NCBI GenBank assembly: GCA_036245805.1
Contig: BTRK01000005.1
Span: 18,638,984 to 18,702,983, forward strand
Source of the DNA: Pristionchus mayeri
Taxonomy: Eukaryota; Nematoda; Chromadorea; Rhabditida; Neodiplogasteridae
Length of the DNA: 64,000 nt
Reading direction: 5' to 3'
Below, piece by piece: positions 33,473 to 46,000 of this stretch. Numbering within the stretch: the stretch's first letter is position 1; each line of letters begins with the position of its first letter. Both the position numbers and the translations under genes were made by a program. Under the pieces are notes generated by a model that worked only from the letters and a program-made list of their open reading frames with translations, was not told the DNA's origin and searched no databases.

Positions 33473-33926
33473 TCGAGGAGAAGGAAGGGGAAAGAATGAT
33501 GAGGAGATTGAAGGGGGAGAATAAAGTGATGAGGAGAGGAGACAATGAAATCCCATTTTGCATTCACTCATGGAGGTGCTGCACACCAGAGTATTTTAAC
33601 GATTTGGAGGAAGTGTCTCTTCATAGATATAAATTTTATTCATTGCATGAATACCAATGTTCGACAAAGGGAAATTATGAATGAGATCCTGCACAAAATA
33701 AATATCATCCTAAGACCCTGAAAGAAATTGAAAAATAAGAAATAAAAGCATGAGTTCAGTAAAATTTTCGTACTGTGCCTATAAAATAAATTAGTTATTG
33801 TATTACGAAGTGAGATCTAAACCAATAATCACAGATAATGGAATGGAATTGTTTGAATACACTTTCACATGAATTGCTTGAGTCTCATGAGGATGCTCTC
33901 TTCGTCTCTTTTCTCTCCTTCTTCCT
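33473..33926. other. intergenic region
   Basis: 5' flank of the membrane-protein gene (CT-rich on the - strand near 33420-33530) and 3' flank of the next gene. No feature supported. Confidence 0.4.
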
Positions 33927-35268
33927 TCATCCTCCTCCCACATCCAGAATGACTCCATTCGAGTGTGATCTCTCCTTCTTTCGCCTTCGAGACTCCTTCC
34001 ACTTCAGTGGCCTCCTCACTGCAACCACTGCATCATCACTACGATATTTATAAATAATTTATTTTCATTCTCTTTTTTTGAGTAGACAATCGGCCTCTGA
34101 TTCCCATTGCTCACCTCAACAGTTGCTCGCTTCCTCTGACTACAATGTAGACTCGCTGCGTCTTGCCAGAAGATGACTGGAATAGATGACAAATTTTTTT
34201 ATCACTTCTATTCTCTACGATGAAGAAAAATAAATTCCGATTGAAGTATCAAAGATAAAGTGACATTCTTGATACGATATACCCACTGCCTACAGTACCC
34301 TGTCCTGCCTACCGTACCTCAGGAGGGAACATGCTGAATAGACTTCGATTGATCTTCCTCTGCTCGATTGCATTCAGAGCAGCACACGGAGACCCGCATC
34401 TGGTGATCTCCTCCTGACAGGAATACTCATTCCGGCGTTTGTGAAAAAAATCACCTAGCTATTGCTATTGTCCATAAATATTTTTATCTAGCCGAATTTA
34501 CTGAAATAACATGAAAGCAGTGTTTAACTCGATACTGAACATACTGAACCATACACTATGGATGATCCAAATATGTCTCCTCCTTCCTCTCCCTCTCCCT
34601 CTTCATCTTCCTCTTCCTCTTCCTCTTCCTCACCTCATTCTCCTCTCTCTCCTCTCCTTCTTCCTCACAGCACACACTCACTGGCAGTCGATAGACTCGA
34701 TGGACGAGAAGAGGAGAGACACCGAAGCATACCAGGATCTAGAACAGTTATTTGGAATATTGAAAATTTAATTGTTATAAAAAATAATTCAGAGTGAATA
34801 ACGTCGTAATTTCGAGTGAATCCCATTCTGTAGAACTTTCTCGATACCTCTCTGACGTCCTGATGTCTCCTTCCCTTGAGTGATCTCCTGAGTGCTTCCC
34901 TCACTCTCTCTCCTCCCTCTGCTTCCTTCTCTCCCTTCTCCAGCACAGAAAGAGGAGCAGAGAGCAGTCCGTGATGGAGAAGCAACGACTGGAAGAGGAT
35001 AAGATATACCACAGGAAATGTGGAATAAGAAGACTATTCTTCTATAAAAATCAGTAGTGCATTCAGTTATCAGTACAAAAACTCCCATTTCTTTAAAGAA
35101 TTTCGGAAACCTTAAAAACACATTGTTGGAATTTTTTCTCACCTCTAGAGCGAGTGTCGCCCATTGGGAGAATGCGTGGAGACACACGCATCGACCCGCG
35201 CAGATCGACCGATTCCCCTCTTCCTCCGACCTACTCGATTCAGATGACGTCACCATCTTAATATCCAT
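33927..35268 (-). CDS. unrecognised six-exon gene, about 190 residues
   Basis: Exons join in frame from ATG 35266-35268 (MDIKMVTSSESSRSEEEGNR) through LLSAPLSVLEKGEKEAEGGE then RVREALRRSLKGRRHQ, ILVCFGVSPLLVHRVYRLP, EEITRCGSPCAALNAIEQRK, KTQRVYIVVRGSEQLL and a basic end (KESRRRKKERSHSNGV), stopping at TGA 33927-33929. Splice sites are canonical at each junction. The third exon is short and hydrophobic. No domain is recognised. The intron at about 34410-34650 holds a CTCTTC-type low-complexity run. Confidence 0.55.
34565..34660. repeat. CT-rich low-complexity run in an intron
   Basis: Repeated CTC/TTC units such as CTCTTCCTCTTCCTCTTCCT run from about 34565 to 34660, inside the third intron of the - strand gene, so they are AG-rich in its transcript. 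The open + strand frames here are low-complexity artefacts. Confidence 0.7.
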
Positions 35269-35718
35269 TCAGCTGCAAATTCCCTGACCACCACAGATAT
35301 CACCGATCGATCACAACGAATGCACAACAAGACATCTTTCTCATACATTTGATCTCCTTTATCTTACCTGTAAAACTTGTACCAAACACAGAGAAGGCGA
35401 ACACCAAAAGTGAAGGATTAGAATGGAAAGAGGCAACTTGCAAAGAGGAGGGAAGGGCACTTTAAACAATGGAACATAATGAAACTGAGAGATCAATAGA
35501 CAAAAATCACCCAGGACTCCTCCTATCCTTGTCGCTTATCCATTGGATTAAACGCATCAGATACGGAGTTAACTCCAGGGCAAATAACGAAACAAACACA
35601 ATTAGAATGTTCTCAATCATAACAGGAAATAAAAGAGGGGGTAGTCAACGGTGGGTTACAGTATGAGAGGAGGGTCTAAGGAGATGGCAATCGATAACTA
35701 CAGTACTCCCTAGGTAGG
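35269..35718. other. intergenic region
   Basis: 5' flank of the gene at 33927-35268 and 3' flank of the TTC14-like gene. No further feature supported. Confidence 0.4.
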
Positions 35719-38700
35719 TCACTTCTTGTTCGCTTCGTTCTTGAGAAGAGCGTGGAGTTGCTCCAGATCGGAGAGTCGCTTCCTCTCGGCCAACTGCAGA
35801 TGAGGAACAGCCTGAGAGAAGAATGGATTAGAGGAGGGAGAAGAGAGGAGAGATAGGAGGGCGAAGAACTTCAACTACCAAGCATACGTATCTTGGAGAA
35901 AATACTATTTAGAAAGTAATGATATAAATTCGTTTTTAAATGCATGAGAACTAAGCATTTGGAGGAAAATAATATAACGCATCTCGTTCCCTCGATTATT
36001 CATGGATTCCTGCTCACCTTCCCTGGAGTAACCGTCGTCTTCTCAGATCCATTCGACGACTTCCGAGGGCCTCCTATCATTACCATGAATTACACAAAAA
36101 GTTATATATAAATATTGTTTTCGGTAACCAACAATATGGTGAAGAATATCCTCCTTTTCATAACAACTTTACAATTCTCTGCCTCACTCTACCTTCCGAG
36201 ATGCGTGGTCGCTTCACACTCGAAGGCGCGGAAGAGGCCGAGACTGCTGCGGAGTCTCGCTTCGACGGCTCCACTATCTGAAACCACGAATTAGCCATTG
36301 TATTTTTAAAGCATCTCATTTCCATGCATTCTTAACATTTATGCTCTCCATCCCTCTCTATCACCCTGGAAATGGGCATTCCTCCAGTACCATTATCTCC
36401 CCCCCTCCTCACCTCCACACTGGGACTCCTTGCCTTCTTCCTCTTCTCCTCCTCATTCAATTCCTTCTTGCATCTCTCCACTCCCGTCGTCGCTTCCTCC
36501 ACGTCGATCTTGTCGTGAATCGCCTGCGTGGGGGGAGAATCAGCAGAGTAAGGTAGAGAAGGGAGAGATAGCAGAGGGAATCCGACCTTCTCGTAGTATC
36601 CCATCGCATCCATCCATCGAGCCTCCTTCTCGTGACTGCAATACAGATGATAATGAATATGATATCATATAAGCAACTCAAAATTGCCAACTAGCCAGGT
36701 GCTCTCATAGCACTAATCCAACGAAAGACACAAATCTTCCACATTATTTCGAAAACTTTTTTTATTTGGCGCCTATCGAAAATTATGAATCTCCGCTCTC
36801 ACTGATACTCACAGTGCAGCTGCTCCGAAGAGAACTTGTTTGTAGTAGAGGAATGCATTCTTGTGAGTGGGTTCGTATTGGAGAGCACGTTGGAAGTACT
36901 TCTCCGCCTCCGAACTACGACCGTCGTTCACCAGACTAAAAGAGAAACATTGCTTGATCAAAATCCAAACATTATTATAGATTGATTTAATCGAAAAAAA
37001 TAAATGTTCCTTTAACAACATACAGTGCTCCCAGGGCGACGTATGCATCGGCACAGGGCGGGTAGAGGTCAGTGGCCTCCCTCAGCATCGACCACGCTGC
37101 GTCCCTCTCCCCTGCACGCATCGAGTTGATGCCCTGAAGGAGGAGAGATCAGGGTATATCACGGCAAGGGAGGTTACTAAGGAAAGGGGACATTTACTCT
37201 AAACAATGTGTGATGCGAGAAGATGAAAGCCTAAGTAGATAATTCTATTCCTCTTCCTTCTCGCATTCCATCTCACCTGCGTGACGAGTGCTCTCGCCTG
37301 TGCCTCTTTCCTCTTTCGCTTTGCATTGTACGACTGCTCCAGAGTGTGCACCTATTCGAATACATTTAATTTCTTTTACATTTATAAGAACCTTTTTATT
37401 GTTAATGTATCGAAGAGTATTCTCTCAACTTTAACTTATTTGTTAACAAAAAAGGCATCAAAGGAACTTCAACACTCGAAATCGTAACTGGTGTACCTCC
37501 TTGAGGAAGCTGCGACTGCCCCTTCCTGCAGCCCCCACACTCTCCTCCGCGTGTCTATTCAGCATCAGAGGGAACTCCTTCTCCGTCCACGACGAGTACG
37601 AAGAAGACTCACTGAACGGGATCAAGGTTACACGCTATTGGAAAAGCCAATGTAAAACTTTCCGAGCTAAGAAAATCCATCACAACCAAAGCTCGCCCCT
37701 TAATAAATGGATAACTTTCACCAAAAAAAATCAAATAAGAGACGAGGCTCAAATTTGGTTAAAAAATATTTTCCATATGCCACTCACACGATGTAATCGG
37801 GCATTGTCGGTGGACCTGCGAGTGCATCCATTGCCTCAATAGGGTTCACAGATCAGATTATGCTTATCGATCCCTCCCAAATCATCGCGAAAAAACCCCT
37901 TGCATATCACTAATCAATAATCAATACCGTACCTCGTCGATAGCACATCTGAGGGGTCGTGCCAGATCGACCCTCACTCTGATTTGTTCTCCCGTTTGGG
38001 GACGACGACTGAGAGAGGACATGGGAACAATCACCTGGATAGAATCGATCAATAAAAATAATCCAATTGTTTCAATACTGATTTCGCTGCGTGCACTTAC
38101 AATAAAATATTTGCCAAATGGAACTAAAGTTTGCTCCAATAGGTTAACAATTAGAATGAGTCCCCTAACTGACCTCCATCTCGGCGTCTCTCATGTCGAT
38201 CCTCTTATTGAGTGCGGCGATGAGTCTGACTCTGGCCCCTGCCACATCCACTGCCCGCACCTTCCCCAGTAGACTGTCGCCCTCCCGGAGACGAGTCTCG
38301 AAACGAAGACACACTGGTTACGGTACCTTACTCCATCCATCCTCCATCACTATACACATCCACTCACTTATTCACTCTATATTACACGACAGTACCTAAT
38401 TTGAACTGATTAACGTTCACAGCTTCAAAGTAGTCGACTATAAGGAGGAAGTACAAGGATGGGTATGACCTCGATGCTCTCTCTGATCCTCCTCGCACTC
38501 AGAATCGATCCGGCGAACGTCTCGTAGGGCGGCACGAAGTTCGGATCTCCTCCCTGAATCATCGACGATGACGTCGTCGGAGTCTCCTCCACCTGCAATG
38601 GAAGAACACGTCTTCGATAATTACCAAATAAGTTGTAAACGAGTATTATACAAGAAAATGTATAATTTGAAAGAAAAGTTAAATAAAAAATTATTCTAAA

Positions 38701-38840
38701 GAAGAATCCATTCCAACTCAACGTACGGTGGTTGAAGAGGAAGAGGCGTCTCCCGATTCTCCCTTGGGACGAGTGACGAACTGAATGGCGTCTCGAATGG
38801 ACGAGAACCGCGACTTGTCTCCCGACGATGCAGCACTCAT
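35719..38840 (-). CDS. TTC14-like protein: S1/OB-type RNA-binding domain followed by TPR repeats
   Basis: Roughly 14 exons from ATG 38838-38840 (MSAASSGDKSRFSSIRDAIQ) to TGA 35719-35721. After FVPPYETFAGSILSARRIRE comes an S1-like domain (CLRFETRLREGDSLLGKVRA then VDVAGARVRLIAA). A linker with PIEAMDALAGPP and WTEKEFPLMLNRHAEESVG follows, then at least two TPR motifs: GINSMRAGERDAAWSMLREA with YPPCADAYVALGAL, and DGRSSEAEKYFQRALQYEPT with NAFLYYKQVLFG. The C terminus is charged (KKELNEEEKRKKARSPS, EPSKRDSAA) and likely disordered. The S1-then-TPR order is that of metazoan TTC14, a probable nuclear RNA-associated protein. The family call is moderately sure; the function is inferred. Confidence 0.7.
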
Positions 38841-38935
38841 CTGGAGGAAAAGGGAGTGGAGAGCAATCAAGGCATGCTTACTTTGACAACAACAATTATG
38901 CTCGTAAGTGAAGTACTTTTCAATAAGTTTGAAAG

Positions 38936-39095
38936 ATAAGAAGAGCCATCAACAGCCTCGCCATTCTTGGCTTCCAGAGCGGTATTACAGTAAGGACTAC
39001 AACCTTCACTATATCATCGTATAATACTAATCATTTGCATGGTAGCACCTTTATTCAGTAGTTAGATTAGTAATTCGAAATGGTACAATTGCAAA
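38936..39095. repeat. direct repeat, copy 1, covering the COX7C 3' UTR end
   Basis: This stretch matches 39535-39693 with a few changes (for example GCATGGTAGCACCTTTATTC and CACAACCTTCACTAT). It contains, on the - strand, GAATAAAGGTGCTACC, which places a poly(A) signal about 120 nt after the COX7C stop. The repeat continues past the signal into downstream DNA. A similar block lies just upstream of the COX7C start. Confidence 0.8.
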
Positions 39096-39179
39096 CCAGT
39101 CAATTGTTTATCCCGAGGGATAATCCCATTCGAAACTCTAATCGATACAGTCAATACAGAGTATACTGTACTAAATCCT

Positions 39180-39500
39180 CTAGTTCTGGTTGGCCTTGCG
39201 CAGCTGGTACTCCACCACAAAGAACGGAGCCCAGAATCCAACGGCCAGGAAGGTGATGGCCTTCGTGGCGAATCCCCACCTGTTGTACACATGGAAGGGA
39301 AGACGCTGAAAAGGTAAATTTATTTGATGACATTAAAAGCGTAACAAATAAGCAGTAAACGAATAAAAACAAACAGCAGACGCCCATCCGTCGTGGACGA
39401 ACGAGCTAGGAGTCTGGGGCGTCCAGGCGGTCTTCGCGGGAGCGTGGTGAGAACCGGCACGGAGGGCCACAGCAAGACGAGGAGCGTAGCGGAACAACAT
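39180..39500 (-). CDS. COX7C: cytochrome c oxidase subunit 7C (nuclear-encoded, mitochondrial)
   Basis: Two exons: 39375-39500 and 39180-39305, total 83 residues. Exon 1 encodes a basic, Ser/Ala-rich presequence (MLFRYAPRLAVALRAGSHHA). Exon 2 encodes the mature core RLPFHVYNRWGFATKAITFL then AVGFWAPFFVVEYQLRKANQ, a single inner-membrane helix flanked by LPF and a basic matrix-side or C-terminal segment. This matches the LPF...N.W....TPF...R.QL pattern of COX7C, a small structural subunit of respiratory complex IV. Length fits the family. A poly(A) signal on the - strand lies near 39050-39060. The repeat that contains it is also found upstream of the gene. Confidence 0.85.
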
Positions 39501-39534
39501 TCCAACCCTCAAAATTGGGTAATTAAACCTTAAA

Positions 39535-39693
39535 GATAAGAACGCCATCAACAGTCTCGCCGTTCTTAGCCTCTGAAGCGGTATGGAGAGTAAGGATCAC
39601 AACCTTCACTATAGAATCACATATACAAATAATTTGCATGGTAGCACCTTTATTCAGTAGTTAGACTAGTAATTCGAAATAGTACAATTGCAG
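39535..39693. repeat. direct repeat, copy 2, upstream of COX7C
   Basis: Second copy of the block at 38936-39095, in the same orientation and about 600 bp away, ending 35 bp before the COX7C start codon. It carries the same GAATAAAGGTGCTACC word on the - strand. It looks like a leftover of a tandem duplication of the gene's tail. Confidence 0.8.
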
Positions 39694-40030
39694 ATCGAAG
39701 AGTGAAAGCCTATCACAGACTAGTAGTGGTCACAATGCAAATCGAGTACCTGAGAAGCAAAGATCACTTGAAATGGGTTCGGAATATCGCTAGGCGACGG
39801 AATAGCACAACACTGGATATATCATGAGAATTTTGACAAATAAGATCCTAAAAAATTACAATAATCCTATGGACATAATAGAACGCTATACAAGCGTTGT
39901 TGATTTCTATTAATCTAAATAATCACAAATATAGTCAGTTGGTGATTCTACAGATACAATAATAGCTCGAGCGGCTCTCAATATGTACAAAATAATGGAG
40001 ATTTGGCGGTGCTTTGCATCGTGCCAGTTC
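39694..40030. other. intergenic region
   Basis: Upstream of COX7C and downstream of the LEM-3-like gene. No supported feature. Confidence 0.4.
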
Positions 40031-43000
40031 TCATCGACCCGCTCTCAGTCTATTGATTACTCCGGGAGGGGGCGGAGTCGGCTTCGAGACGACGCCCGAG
40101 GGCGCGGCGGGCTTGCGCGCACCTCCTCCGTACGGCTTGAAGAGGGTGTCCGGAAGGGCCTCGGGACGGATCGGCTTGATCGCAGAGGGATCCGTACGGA
40201 TGTACGACCACACACGCTGCAGTGAAAGGAGATGAGAAAAGGAAGAAAAGAAGACTTTTCCATGATCAGAAGCATGGAAATGGGGGACAATGTTAGTTTT
40301 TCAATATAATATTCATCAATAGCAAGATAGTTGTGTGTTCATCTGCCTGTCCTCATCTCAGTTCCCCTCCCACCTTGAGCATGAGTGTGCCCAACTGCGC
40401 CTTCTGCAGCAGCTGCCAGCTGCCCACCAGTCCGTAGTACTTGCCGCCCTGCAAACAAACAAGCAATCAATCAATATTTTGGTAGATCAGTAATTTACTT
40501 TCACGACTGCATACCTTGGCGTTGGTGAGGTTGCGCACGCCGATGGCATCCATCAACGATGCTTCACGAGTGAACGCCTCCTGAATATACAGTGAATTAC
40601 ATTTTTTTCAATTTATCCGAAATATAAACCGGCCTTCAACCCACAAAGTGGAATTAGTTCTAACCCTTCTAAATGGGAAAATACAGTTCACCTCATCGCA
40701 TATGTCGAAGGACAGCTGGAGGGAGACAACGCCATGGCCGGACGCCCAGATCTCCAGGATACGAGCGATCTTATCCGAGTGACGCTGCAATCCAACAGTG
40801 CACAAACAGCGCACACTAGCAGAATAATATTTACTAAATAAAGTCAGTTCGAGATCAAGAGTAGTAGTCTAGTCTACAGTGCACTCACGGCGTTGGGGTT
40901 GTCCTTGGCATTCCTTGCATCGATGAGATGCTGATGAGGGCGGGCCTTCGTCCCTTTACCCACATAGAATACTGAAATGGCAGGTGATAAACTGAATAAG
41001 AGAATCAGTAAATTTACAATTTAAAAAAAATAGAAAGTGTGCCTTAAGAATTAAATAAAATTATTTTTCATTGCCATCCATAAGGGTCATGACTTTGGTC
41101 TTCTATTTTTCGAAAAACTGAAATACAAGTCAGAAAAATTGTGTGGTGTCACCATGTCTCTTCTCTCCCAGTGACTAAACGTTTACCACATATATCACGA
41201 GTCGATGAAGCAAAATCAGGGACTTCGCGAACAATTTTTTTCAAACCTAATCAAAATCGACCAAACTAAGGTAGAACACTACTCCAGTGAAGAGTTTTTG
41301 AAATATTAATGCCATTTGTCCCAGAGCCGGCATTTAGGAATTCTCCGGTTTTGGACCCGGAAAAACAGTATATCAGCTCCCAGATAAGCTACAGAGATGG
41401 CACTGTGCTTAACACGTGTATCACGAGACAGTGGAGGTGTGCGGGAACATTTTCAAAATTTGTGTCACGAATTTTATCCATATTATGGTAGTATAATACC
41501 CTGGAGTGATGATTTCGAAAAATATAGGTCATTAGTCCCAGAGCCGGCTTTTAGAATTTTTCCGGTTTTGCACCTGGCCCTACCGTATATCAGCTCCCAG
41601 ATGAGCTAGCAAGGTGGCATTGGGCTCAAAATGTTCGGAAAAATATTTCCAGGAACTTTTACGTTGACAACTTTTCTGTGAAACATGAACCTGACAAGTT
41701 ATATCCAAAAAACCAAATCCTGCAGCAAATAACAATTTTTCTCTCCATCACGGAGGAAACTTACACGGGAACTTTTTTCCATAAAATGAAAGAGTAAGTC
41801 TCCCTGGATCTTAGAAAAATGTAAAGTTAGGATTTGAAGATGGACCTCATCGCGAAATTTTTAGTCAAAGTTCGTAATATGACCACTAAATTACAAAAAT
41901 TGCTCCTGCTCGGTTTCAATTGACTATTGAATATGAACTATCGGCGGTTTTATAGTTTTAGTCACTGGATGTTCACAATAGCCACTTGAAATGTGATCTT
42001 CGAATCAATTTGAAAAATCGATTTTCTCATTCTCGATTTTATCCGAGTTTGCGCATAGCTGAAATCCAACTTGAATATCTATGGCCAAGAAGTCCTAGTA
42101 AATGTTTTAGTAAACCCCGACATGTGCATAATTATGACGGAAAGGTACACTGTAAGCTTTCGGCATTCTACTTACGAGCCCTCAAACATGCTCAAAATGA
42201 GAGAGCGTAAAATGTCATTGATCATTTTAAAATCACGTGATCAAGATACTGTTCGTATATGATGTGCTAAATTCTTCTTAGGAGAATAACAGTCGGAATA
42301 TTCAGAAAACTAACCAATTCGATCGATTCTGAAAGAAGTCAAAATTTAAATAATCTGAAAATCAAAATTTTTCTGTAATTGAATAAGGAATGTAAAATCT
42401 AAAGATATCTGATTTGTATGACCCCAATTAGAATTTTCCAACGTTATACTTTTTCATTATTTATACAATTTTAGTTTAAAATGATCAATGATATTTTGCT
42501 CTCTCTCATTTTGTGCATGTTCGACCACACGTAAGTAGAATGTCGAAAGCTTGAAGTGTACCTTTCCGTCATAGTTGCGTACATGTCGGGGTTTACTAAA
42601 ATATTTGCAAGGACTTCATGGCCATAGCTATTCAAGTTGGATTTTAGCTATGCGCAAACTCGGATAAAATGGAGAATGAGAAAATCGATTTTTCAAATTG
42701 ATTCGAAGATCGCATTTCAAGTGGCTATTGTGAACATCCAATGACTAAAACTATAAAACCACCGATAGTTAATATTCAATAGTCAATTGAAACCGAGCAG
42801 GAGCAATTTTTGTAATTTAGTGGTCATATTACGAACTTTGACTAAAAATTTCGCGATGAGGTCCATCTTCAAATCCTAACTTTACATTTTTCTAAGATCC
42901 AGGGAGACTTACTCTTTCATTTTATGGAAAAAAGTTCCCGTGTAAGTTTCCTCCGTGATGGAGAAAAAAATTATTATTTGCTGCAGGATTTGGTTTTTTG

Positions 43001-46000
43001 GATATAACTTGTCAGGTTCATGTTTCACAGAAAAGTTGTCAACGTAAAGGTTCCTGGAAATATTTTTCCGAACATTTTGAGCCCAATGCCACCTTTCTAG
43101 CTCATCTGGGAGCTGATATACGGTAGGGCCAGGTGCAAAACCGGAAAAATTCTAAAAGCCGGCTCTGTGACCAATGACCAATATTTTTCGAAATCATCGC
43201 TCCAGGGTATTATACTGCCATAATATGGATAAAATTCGTGACACAAATTTTGAAAATGTTCCCGGGGGGCCTGTTTTTCATTCACTGACTCGTGATACAC
43301 GCGTTAAAAAACGTAGAAAATTATTTTGAGAAACTTTCATGTTGAAAGCGTAGCATGAAACTCAAAAATAAATTAATTGTATCTAAAAGTATGCTTTCCA
43401 AACAACATAAAAATTGTTTTTGCCATAATGTAGGAGACTTCCTGGGAATTTTATTACCGATTTTGAAAGAACATCTTCCGTTACATATAACAAAAAATAA
43501 AAATGGCAAAATGATATGGGCTCTAGTTCTCATTTTTTGCATTCAATGTGTAGTAGTCGCAACTTCAGTTCTGAAATACCAAAAATAATCATTCCAGCTT
43601 ACTATATTTCACTCCCCGATACTTATTTACGATGTTTCCAGACCGTTAACGTTAAATTACTTTGCGAAATTCGAAATTTCGAACTTTTGAAAAATGCGGT
43701 TTTCGCAGCCTCGAATGAACACGATTTTGAGCATTGAAAACTTACAATTTAAAAACATGGGACGGGCATTAACAGTCGATTGTTATAGTATATGCCACAG
43801 TCAACGAAATTATTGCCAAGTGGAACCACCTAACGTTGTATTCTTTTCAAAATCTTCAGACAAATATAGCTCCAGTGAAGGTTCGAATTGCGATAAAATA
43901 ATTTTTTGATTATATTATTAAGAATATCGATGCAATTACATCATGCAAAATACGCTTGGGGGTATGCGAGTCTGAAAATCTATAAAACATTTCATATTTC
44001 TCAATTTATAAAGTCTGAAAAAAATGTAAATTTAAAAATTTTGATTTTCAGAAACATTTAAATTATTGCAATTTTCAGAGTTTTTCAGGTTCAACTGCCC
44101 CCGAGCGTATTTTGCATGATGTAATTGCACCGATATTCTTAATAATATGATCAAAAAATAATTTTATCTCAATGCGAACCTTCACTGGAGCTATATTTGT
44201 CTGAAGATTTTGAAAAGAATACAACGTTAGGTAGTTCCACTTGGCAATAATTTCGTTGACTGTGGCATATACTATAACAATCGACTGTTAATGCCCGTCC
44301 CATGTTTATAAATTGTAAGTTTTCAATGCTGAAAATCGTGTTCATTCGAGGCTGCGAAAACCGCATTTTTCAAAAGTTCGAAATTTCGAATTTCGCAAAG
44401 TAATTTAACGTTTACGGTCTGGAAAAATCGTAAATAAGTATCGGGGAGTGAAATATAGTAAGCTGGAATGATTATTTTTGGTATTTCAGAACTGAAGTTG
44501 CGACTACTACACATTGAATGCAAAAAATGAGAACTAGAGCCCATATCATTTTGCCATTTTTATTTTTTTGTTATATGTAACTGAAGATGTTCTTTCAAAA
44601 TCAGTAATAAAATTCCCAGGAAGTCTCCTACATTATGGCAAAAACAATTTTTATGTTGTTTGGAAAGAATACTTTTAGATACAATTAATTTATTTTTGAG
44701 TTTCATGCTATGCTTTCAACATGAAAGTTTCTCAAAATAATTTTCTACGTTTTTTAAGCACGGTGCCATCTCTGTAGCTCATCTGGGAACTGATATACTG
44801 TATTTCCGGTTCCAAAACCGGAGAATTCCTAAATACCGGCTCTGGGACAAATTTCATTAATATTTCAAAAACTCTTCACTAGAGTAGTGTTCTACCTTAG
44901 TTTGGTCGATTTTGAATATGTTTGAAAAAAATTGTTCGTGGCTACGTCCACTGACTGGTGATACATGTTTTACATTAGTTTGTGGACTGTACGTGCCTCC
45001 CCCTCCCTCACTCACTGGCATCGATCAATTCCTGCAGAGTGCATTCGGATATCTTGGCGGGCAGTTTGCGGGGGTCGAGGAGAAGGTAACAGAAGGCAGT
45101 GACTCCCTTGTTCATGAAGTAGGCACTGCAAAGAAATGCTTGCGATGAAAGCGGTGTACTTGAACACGACTTGCTTTCGTATGATTCATGACCGACATAT
45201 CCTACCAAAAAAAAAAGAAGAAGAGGCTCGATTTCTACCTATATTAAATCTTTCATGCCATACTCCTACCGTACTCCTACCGTACCCCTCACCGAATGCT
45301 CTCATCGAGTGCTTGGGCGGAGCCCTCCTGCCAGCTCTTCCCGTAGATGGCCAGCTCGAGAGGACGGGAGTACTTCACGCCTGATAATGCGCCAATTGCA
45401 ACTCTTGAACCCGTCATCTTGCGTCTTCTCTCTACTCCTCCTCACCCTGCACTTCCTTCTGCGGAGTACTCTCAACGGCAGTCTTCATCCCTCCTCCTGG
45501 AGTCCTCGTCCCTGCTTTCGATGGCGTCTTCGATGAGGACGTAGAGGGCGGGGCCACTGCAAGTTTCCTCCTCACTTGTGATTGGAATACCACGCCTCTA
45601 ACTGTACCACAATTAATATTTAAAAAATGAAGTATAAATCTGCATCTAATCGAGTGGAGGGCGTACCTCCATCGATGATTCTTTTCATCTTCGACTGATC
45701 TCCTTCTACTACGAGTGCCTCCACCAGCTTCTTCTCATATCCCTTCCTCACTCCTCCTTTCCCTATCGGACCCGCTGCCACGCCCACCTGACGAAGCTCA
45801 CTACAAGATACAAATATGATTTAAATTAAAAGTTAAACACTGAAAATTGAAATTAGCGACACATTCAAGATGCTACGGATCATTCAGTGTACAAATTTCA
45901 AAATTTGACAAATACATGAGGATCTTGCAAACCCATCCATTCTAATTGAATGTTTAAATTATAATTGCCATGCAAAAAATGAGCTTTAATCATTTTTTCA

